Below, piece after piece: positions 29,950 to 37,124 of a DNA stretch of 37,124 nt. Position 1 is the first letter of the stretch. Every line of letters starts with the position of its first letter. Position numbers and translations under genes: made by a program. The notes under the pieces are model-generated. The model was given only the letters and a program-made list of their open reading frames with translations, searched no databases and was not told where the DNA came from. Source of the DNA: Scenedesmus sp. ARA3 (taxonomy: Eukaryota; Chlorophyta; Chlorophyceae; Sphaeropleales; Scenedesmaceae); assembly GCA_004335835.1 (NCBI GenBank), contig RWJK01001319.1, forward strand, positions 8,637 through 45,760, given 5' to 3'.

Positions 29950-32900
29950 CACAGTGCATCACAGGAGTCGAAAATTAAGCCAGGTGTGATGGTGATGGCG
30001 TTGATGAAGGCCACGTCTGCCCTGCAGCCGTTGTTGTTCATGTCGAGGCCCAGGTATGAGGCGTGGTCGATGAGGGTGGTGCTGCCGGCAGCAGTGGTGC
30101 CTGCAGCAGATGCGTGCGGGAACAGAGTGTGATGTGACGTTCTGAAGCACAACATACAAGAACAGGGCAAAACAGAACTCTGAGATAACAACAGGCATAA
30201 GAGGTTGTCGTCGCTGCTGACATGTGATGTTTCATCAGCCATCTGCTGGGTGCTGCTGCTACTGCTGCTAGCGACTAGCGATGGTATCAGCAGTGGCAGT
30301 GGCACTGTGCTTCATCTTGGGTGAGGGCGTTCACCTGACAGCGTCAGAATCTGGTTTTCGGTCAGGTCGGTGCATTGTGGAGATGCTGTGCTACTGCCAG
30401 GGATGCTCACGCCAGCACCTGCACAACACATGGGGCAGCATGGTGAACACGTTGCATAAGAGGCTCATAGGGGGAGGAAACATCCAACACAAATGGTGCC
30501 TAGACCAGCTGCAGCTACTTAGGGGTCCGATTCCCGCAGCTTGCAGGCAGGTCGGTGTGCACTCTACTCTGCTGAGCGACGCATGGGGTAACCAAGCACA
30601 TTCAACAGCAGCACTGCTGCGGCATCAGTTTCTGTTGGCATCTGTGCAAACATCTGCGCACAGCACATGACAGCAGCGTGGTCTATCGCCCATTAAACGG
30701 CTGTTATCGCCTGCATCCTGCTGTAACTTAAGGCCGAGGCCAAGCAGTGGCAGCGCTAGCGCTAGAGCTGCTGCAGTAACAGTCTGTACATCAGATGCCA
30801 CCGGCAATCTTTGCACTGCCCATTGCATGCTGATCATCGTTCGCAGAACGCAGCAGCTGCTGCAAGTGCTCTGAGACAGCTGCACGCTTCTTGTGCCCAC
30901 CGTAAGCGCACGTAAGCACCGAGTTGCATGAGATGAAGCATGACTTCTGCAGCTTGGTGAGCTGGTTCTGGTCAAACAGCACGCAGCCCTTTAGGGGGCT
31001 GGCTGTCGGGTTGTCGCTGCTGTCACGGTACCTGCACACAGCCAAAGGGCATTGTGTTCGGAAGTGCTCACTCGATTTTTTTGGTCTCAGACCATGTGTT
31101 CAACCTGTTGTGCCACGACCTACATGAAACTGTCCCTTGTCAAAGGGCAGATGCAGACGGCGTTGTTTGCGACACTACATGACAATGGCTTGAAGCGGAT
31201 GCCGCCCTTTTGGAGATGAACATAAATACAATAACGGTACCATATCGTATTTCTCAGCGAGGGCCTGAAGAGGCTGTAGCAGCTGCAACATCAGATTGGC
31301 TGTCTGCTTGCTGTATGCAGTCATGTTTTCAACAAGGGTCCTGCAGATGCTGCTCTCACCAGATGGAGGGCCTGAAGTGGCTGTAACTGCTGCTCTCGGA
31401 AGGAGCAGTGGGCACAGCGTCATAACGCGTCACAATCCTGGGGTCAGCAGCCGCAGCATACATAGGACAGGGTGCGGTCAGTAAGCTGCTGCACTTTTAC
31501 TTCCACAGAATGTGTGCATGGCAGGCGCAGTTGCTCTGGGCGACGTTTATCCACGGCAGCACAAACTATCCACATAGCTCGCACTGCGTGGAACAGTGAT
31601 GCTGCAAGATGCCAGCAGCATCTTCAACAACAGTGGAACGGTGATGCTGCAAGATGCCAGCAGTATCTTCAACAACAGTGGAACGGTGATGCTGCAAGAT
31701 GCCAGCAGTATCTTCAACAACAGCAGCGTTTTCCATCCTGCAGGCATTCACTCAAGCTTCTCTGCCTCACCTGTAGCGCTCCCGCATGTTGTTCTCCAGG
31801 TAAGCAGCGAAGAAGGTGTCCCCAACACGCGGGCTGCCAAATGTGTACAGCTTGATCTGGTCCACTGCAGCTCCGCTGTTCTTTGGCAGTGTGCCAGCAG
31901 CTTGCAGCGCAAGCAGCTTGGCAGCAAACACGGCGGCCTGCATGTAGCAGCCGTGAGGCAGCAAAACACATCAAGCAAAGTGTTTTTTTTGTGAGGAGCT
32001 GAGCAAGAACAGTCAGCACATGCATGTAGAATGTCAAGCTGGTGCATTATGGTGCACCGTGGCAGGGATAGGCCCTGCCGGTAGTGGCAGCTGCTGTGAT
32101 GTAGAGGGCCATATGCTGTGCTATCAGGTGTCCTTGACATTGAAATCTTCAAGCATCAGCACTGGCTTGTGGGTGCGCCAGGTCGCAACGCAAGCTTTTA
32201 ATGCAAATCTGCATTTATAATACGCACCCTTAAAGTCCCCTCTTGTGATGGATGAGTGCGGAGAAGAAAGTAGCAGCATAGAATAATCTCAAGCATGGAA
32301 GTTACAAAAAACGTTTGCCAGCGAGTGGAGTTGGTGTTGAACGCGAAGCCTTGGTGATGACGAGGGCCGCACACCAGCAATATGTTAATGATAGTAGCCT
32401 AAAGCTCTAAATCTCTGATAAAGCAAAGGCTGAGCTGTCAGCTGAGCTCAGATGAGCTTGGCTCACCAGTGCTCCTCCCCTGGAGTGCCCAGTGACGTAG
32501 ACGGTCCTGTCAGCCGACGGCAGCGCGTCCAACCTCAGCAGCACGTCCTTCAGCAGCCCCAAGGCAATCAAGTCCACCACTGGGGTGTTCCAGCCGTCGC
32601 ATACACTGCCAGATGCTGGGTCATCTGAGGGGGACGCCTGCTTGCCGCTGCTGCCTGCGCATAAGCCTGTGGTAAGATGGGACAGCAGAGGCGGCGCGGG
32701 CGGAACGCGGCGCTGGTGAGATACTTTGGACATCACTGTGACAAACATATTGTGGCTACGGCTGTGCTGGTGCGGATGTTTGCTTTCGAGACAATAGGAG
32801 GGGACACGCAGTCACTTGCATCGCCAGCACTGGCACACTACTGGGAAACAAACTCGATGTGTCACCGCAAAGCATGCTAGCTGACCACTGCTGTGTTGCG

Positions 32901-35491
32901 CCATGGCATTGCCCATTAGGTGCACAATGTCAAACCAGCAGTAACTCACCAACGTTGCTGAGCCACTGGGATGCCTGAACAGCACTGGCGGTGGCCCTGC
33001 AGAAACGGTTGGAAATCAACAGATTCAGATCTGCACACAACAGGCACTCCTGCAGCATGCTGCGCAGCATGTTGTTGTTCTTGCAGCGGCATCAGGGCAC
33101 TACACGCAGTAGTAGAAAAAAAGAATAGCATGACTGCTGCTCTAGCTGATGACGTTTGAAACCGACCACGCGTTGTTAGAAAGAGAAGAGGCACAGGGTG
33201 AGCTGCTGCTGCTGCTGCGCACCTGAAGAGCACCACCACAGCCTTCTGTCCAGCCACCCCGGAAACAGCGGTATCGGTAAACACAATGGCCGCATCTAGG
33301 TACGACGTTGGAGTTGAAAAGCTGTACTCAGGAGTCTGGAATCCTTGTGGAGGATTGTTCACAAAGTCGATGCCATCTTTGAAGCAGCTGCGGCATTCTA
33401 GTCCAGGCTGGCCGTTAATGCCAGGCCCTCCCCAGTGGGACATGCCGGTGGGTCCATCCCACTGCCGCTTCCTGAACAGTGCGGATGCGACAACGGCAGC
33501 GGCAGCAGCAGCAGCGGCAGCGGCAGCAGCAGTGCAGCAGCAGGCATGTGGCGTCAGATTGTACTGCTGCCCGTTGATGCCGGGCCCTCCCCAGCTAGCC
33601 ATGCCGGTGGGTCCATCCCACTGCCGCTTCCTGAAAGAGCGGCAGCGACAACGGCAGCGGCAGCAGCGGCAGCAGCAGCAGAGCAGCAGCAGCCTCAACA
33701 GCAGCAACAGCGTTACAGCAGCACACTAACGAACATTGTTTTGGTGGGCAGCAGCTGGCACGAGAAATCCCCAGCACAACCAGTACAAGTTCGGCACCAG
33801 AAGCCAGGAGGGGCGAGCATTTAAATCTTGACTTACTGTGTGGAGCCGTCTGCAGCCGTGTAGGTCTGATCACTGCTTGGTGTTGTAGGCAGGCAGCCGT
33901 GTATGGCTGATGCGTAGCGCGCAAGCCGAGTCGCCTTGGCGATGATAGGGGTGTCATATGCAAGCACTGGTGCCATGTCCGGGGTTTGTTTGGCTGGCGT
34001 GCCTGCCGGCACAGCAGCTGCCAGCCTGCGGCCGTTGCTGCTGCAGCCACACACACACACACACACACACACAGTGCTTTGATTAGTCGAGTCGCTAGAC
34101 ATGCTCTTCTTTTGGTGGTGTTCTTGCATTGCACTTTGCGAAAGGCGTTGATGCTATGGCTTGGTGGGTAACATGATGACGACCCAAGCAGCATGAACAG
34201 TTGCCGTCTCTCTCATGACACCTGGCTGCACTGCAGCAGAGGGCTCACCCAGTGCGTTTGAGGGTTGCAGGCGGGTAGCACACCTCTGTGTTGATTGTCG
34301 CGTTCTTCAGCTGCAGACAGCAGCAAAGGACACATCAGTGGCAAAGCAAAGGACACATCAATGCCCACACTTGTTCAGATAGCTTTTGCGCTGGATACTG
34401 TATTCTGGTTGTGCAAGCAGTGCATCTGAAGCATTAGTACAGCACGGGGCGAATGCATGTTGAGCAACTGAGAATTAGGGTGCTGCATTGCTACGGCAGC
34501 ATGCTGGTCTGGACAGCGGCATCATGCTGGAGATTGTTTTGCTTATATCACAAAGCGGCTGTTAAAATGCATCTGCACCAGCACCAGATGCAGCACTCAC
34601 TCCCAGCAAGCCAGTGGCATCCATCCAGCTCCTGTCAGCACACTTGAAGCCTTCTTTTGCCTCCATCTCGCGTGACAGGTCCTCAAACGCATCAATAGTT
34701 TGCGGCAGCGAGCTGTTGTTAAACTGCACCTGCAGCCGCACATAGGCGGAGCAGACACCGCCTGCAGAACCCTTCTGGCATGTCAACCTCACACGAAGCC
34801 CATCAGGTGTGGTTGGCACATGCACTCCAGGACGCCAAGTGGACACTGTGGCATTACTGGGATCAGATCTTGTGGATGAGCCATCAGCTGGTGCGAGTGC
34901 ATTGAGCTTCAGTCCGGAGCAAGACTGCTTGTGCTGGCTGTCAACGCTGCTGCTGCTGCTGCTGCGGCCCTTGCGGGGCTTGGTGAAGGTGAGTGGGGTG
35001 GTGACAGTCTGGTCGAAGGTCAGGGCGAAGCGCGTCTGACCGGCGCAGGCTGGCAGGGTGGTGCGGCCTGCTGTGAAGGAGCCTGACAGGGAGAGGTAGT
35101 CAACGCCCTGTTGACAGGCAGTAGCAGCAGCAGCAGTGGCGGCAGCAGCAAACTGGCGTCATCCAATGCTTGAACTAGCAGCAGCGAAGCATCTTTATAT
35201 GAGTGTGGTCAAGATGTTGCATTTTTCAGCAGAGAGTAAGAGAGAGGAGTGGGAGAGAGACAGATCGGCAATTCACTGCAGCACGGTTCTGTGCTTTTCG
35301 CATGAAGCCCACGCGAAAGAGATTCCTCCAGCCTTTCTAACAAGGAAGCTGGTTGGCACCCGAAAGCCATGACGTGGCCAATGCATGCCTCTCACCTCTG
35401 CAATGTCCACTGGCTGCCCTACCAACGTCAGCTGCACGGTGGTGATCCTGGTGGCAGGCGTCATGCCTGAAAACAGCAGCAGCAATTGCAG

Positions 35492-35550
<59 letters not shown>

Positions 35551-36244
35551 AAAGCATGAGTACCCACAAGCGTTGCATGCCACTTCAGTATGCTGAATCT
35601 CGTCGTGAAACATCTGTTGCTTCTCCATTCCGTTTGAAGCATGTGGCAGATGCGCTGTTATGTGCTGTGCGTGTGTCCCACTTGCGCTTGGTGCCTGCAG
35701 CAACAGCGTGTGCTGCAAGTGCAACTCTCAGTTCTTTGTCTATCATTGTTTATGGGTGCTCAACGAGCCACAGCATTCACCTGACTTCCAGTCGAAGCGA
35801 CCCTCAGCGGTGCGCCCCACAGGGATGTCATTGCTCCAGCACTCAAGGCGGTACGTCTGACTGCCTGCAGGCATGCAGGACACAGCAGCAGCTTCATCGA
35901 TTAGGAATAATGTTTTCATGTTCTTGAGGTGCGATAGAACGTTGTGAAGTCATACGCAGCCTCAGCTGCAGCACGGTGTGCATGATAAGTGATGCAGCCA
36001 GATGGAGCAGTTGCACCTGCAGCGGCAGCCCCACAGCAGCGCAGAGCACGGGAGCCGCAGAACGTCGCGATTTACAATTGCAGCATATTTACTTACCTGC
36101 TCCTGAGATTTGCGGCAACTGCTGGCACTGGAAGGCGATCGTGGGTCTGGGTGTGAATCCGCCCCACGTGCTGGTACTCGGCTGAGCTGCCACGGCAGCC
36201 GCAGCAGTCAAAACCAGCACAATCAACAACTTGGTTGTTATCAT
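29949..36244 (-). CDS. Secreted class 3 lipase, copy 4 (complete, 14 exons, 727 aa)
   Basis: Exons: 36244-36097, 35864-35781, 35466-35396, 35107-34601, 34310-34249, 34040-33837, 33471-33223, 32996-32950, 32666-32467, 31937-31771, 31437-31360, 31031-30901, 30418-30335, 30100-29949. The sum is 2184 nt, open throughout. A signal peptide covers residues 1-20. The triad is Ser519 (GHSRGG), Asp586 (RYDAVP) and His690 (IDHASYLG); RATAS begins at R442. The exon 9 acceptor was set at 32666, not at the nearer AG at about 32650, because only 32666 gives the family exon length of 200 nt and a GLCA start matching GFCV in copies 1 and 2. An in-frame ATG lies 7 codons upstream (36265), as in copy 2. A duplicate of the first part of exon 7 (33630-33472) is in frame with exon 7 and open, so an alternative acceptor at 33630 would add 53 residues. 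Exon 4 most resembles copy 1, while exon 14 most resembles copy 2. Confidence 0.9.
31250..31290 (-). repeat. Decayed extra exon-11 edge unit in intron 11 of copy 4
   Basis: On the - strand CTACAGCCTCTTCAGGCCCTC follows the true exon 11 end (31360) by about 100 bases. The donor of this unit has been lost (CGCTGAG in place of CATCTGGTGAG). Confidence 0.65.
31590..31727. repeat. 45-bp minisatellite in intron 10 of copy 4
   Basis: Three nearly exact 45-base units (GGAACGGTGATGCTGCAAGA ... ATCTTCAACAACAGT) lie between exon 11 (31437) and exon 10 (31771). The unit is a multiple of three and open on several frames, but both flanking exons are intact without it. Confidence 0.93.
33472..33630 (-). 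repeat. In-frame duplicate of the exon 7 5' end, copy 4
   Basis: On the - strand TTTCAG precedes an exon-7-like start at 33630 (GAAGCGGCAGTGGGATGG) and the encoded GGPGINGQ block is repeated. A CTG-encoded Ala tract then leads to the true acceptor at 33471. The distance is 159 bases and the frame is open throughout. A CAG tract after the exon 7 donor (about 33222-33200) complements the CTG tract. Confidence 0.82.
34046..34072. repeat. (AC)n dinucleotide repeat before the exon 6 acceptor, copy 4
   Basis: About 13 AC units; in transcript sense a GT run ending six bases before the exon 6 acceptor of copy 4. Confidence 0.95.
35492..35555 (-). repeat. Long sense CTG tract in intron 2 of copy 4
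   Basis: About 16 CAG units on the + strand, about 25-90 bases before the exon 3 acceptor on the coding strand. Confidence 0.95.
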
Positions 36245-36274
36245 ATTGCACCGCAAGCAACTCATCACTGCCCG

Positions 36275-36285
36275 GGATCAAGTGA
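36275..36285 (-). promoter_or_regulatory. Shortened 5' leader block, copy 4
   Basis: GGATCAAGTGA, the core of the copy 2 and copy 3 leader block, at the same 31-base distance from the ATG. Confidence 0.45.
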
Positions 36286-36421
36286 GGTGGCGGGCGATGG
36301 TTGCTGCTGCTGCTCACGCACACAGCTGACAGGTCGGCAAGCAGACTGTCAGATGTTGTTTCAAAGCAAGGTAGCAAAGCGGTAGCAAGCACAGGGCAAT
36401 GGCAGGGGGCATTGATCGTGG

Positions 36422-36434
36422 GCCCAAAGTGACT
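36422..36434 (-). promoter_or_regulatory. Upstream CTTTGG box, copy 4
   Basis: The coding strand reads AGTCACTTTGGGC, followed by CACGATCAATG, which resembles CGCGATCAATC at the same place in copy 2. It lies about 180 bases before the ATG. Confidence 0.4.
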
Positions 36435-37124
36435 GTACACTGACTGTAAGCACGGGATACTTTGCAGTATCATCAAATCGTATCAGCCTCTTATCAAATT
36501 TACGCAGGAATTACCACGTGAGGGTTGTGTGCACATCGTGGTTTGATGATTTAAATCCATACAACAGTTGTTTCTGCGACTTTCACTGTCAGCGGTCGTC
36601 AAGTTCGCCACGAAGACACTATGGTCACCGAGATGTCCAGCTGCATGTCCAGGCATGTCCAATGGCACCAAATCGTGTCCAGTTGGTGGGTTTGCATGTC
36701 CAGTTGCAGGTCACTGGACTGGCAGTCTGCCTGCAACTGGACATGTGCTGCTGCTGATGCATTGTACGCTCGAAACCCGGCTGAAACGCCGCAAGTAGAT
36801 GGTATTGCATGTATGCCGCTTATACTGTGTCACTGAACAGCAAGCACGTCAGCTGGCCAGCCCATGGGCTTGCTGTAGGGTTTGTCGATATCACGTCCGC
36901 ACCGGCTTGATATTCACACCAAAGTGTGCGAGATGGTAAAGTCTCTTCCTATAAATTAACAGTTATGGTGTCTTATGGCACGACAGTGCCTCACGGCGAA
37001 GATCAGCATGTCACTATAGCATTGCGCCACTTCCCCTGCTGCCGAAGCAGCAGCCTTTCCAAAACCATCGTTTACATCAAATGAAAAACGTTTAACGGCT
37101 CGTACAGCCCCATTGCGTGATGCT

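Larger units (their letters stand above)
36245..37124. other. Upstream region of copy 4; no further gene recognised
   Basis: Beyond the leader and CTTTGG blocks it contains several GCATGTCCAG/TGTCCAGTTG units (about 36640-36705) and an inverted repeat: CATGTCCAGTTGCAGG (36695-36710) pairs exactly with 36730-36745 around a 19-base loop. From 36760 to 37124 I see nothing I can name. Confidence 0.6.

Noticed and set aside
32946..33707. Single 253-codon frame across exon 7 of copy 4
   Set aside because: It reads beyond the exon 7 donor into intron; the real coding part is 33471-33223 with a possible extension to 33630.

Overview
The window looks like nuclear DNA of a eukaryote, most likely a chlorophyte green alga and possibly a chlorophycean of the Scenedesmus type. 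That placement is inference. It rests on genes broken into many short exons with GT-AG introns (mostly GTGAG donors), many CTG/CAG microsatellites, moderate GC content and no bacterial-style operons. One 50-base run of Ns (17912-17961) inside a CTG tract shows that this is a scaffold with an unresolved gap.

The window is one gene family: four paralogous, secreted class 3 (fungal-type, Lipase_3) lipases. Copy 1 is on the + strand (visible coding part 308-6671; its first three exons lie left of the window). Copies 2 (16308-10069), 3 (26798-20166) and 4 (36244-29949) are on the - strand, head to tail. Copies 1 and 2 converge. I could join every exon by eye: all three complete copies have 14 exons with identical intron phases (1,1,0,0,2,2,2,1,0,2,2,1,1), and they encode 729, 722 and 727 residues without frameshift or internal stop. 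Copy 1 shows the matching exons 4-14 (629 residues visible).

Each protein has a signal peptide, about 400 residues of unrecognised Cys-containing extracellular sequence that grades into the start of the lipase fold, and then the catalytic part. That part carries a GHSRGG nucleophile elbow, a YT(F/Y)GSPR block, a catalytic Asp candidate in RYDAVP and a catalytic His candidate in IDHASYLG. A Cys-rich insertion separates the Asp and the His. The four enzymes probably do related extracellular or cell-surface ester hydrolysis; the substrate cannot be read from the sequence.

Regions: 1-307 is a tetranucleotide repeat plus intron 3 of copy 1; 308-6671 copy 1; 6672-10068 convergent spacer with dispersed repeats; 10069-16308 copy 2; 16309-20165 spacer with promoter-side blocks, the gap and a minisatellite; 20166-26798 copy 3; 26799-29948 spacer with a 55-bp perfect palindrome; 29949-36244 copy 4; 36245-37124 upstream region of copy 4.

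The most unusual feature is repeated duplication of exon edges. The 3' end of exon 11 plus its splice donor is amplified inside intron 11 of all four paralogs, most strikingly as six extra 107-bp units in copy 1, most of which carry both an acceptor AG and a donor GT. The 5' end of exon 7 is duplicated in copies 1 and 4, and in copy 4 it offers an in-frame alternative acceptor adding 53 residues. Smaller edge duplications occur at exon 4 (copy 1) and at the stop codon (copy 2).
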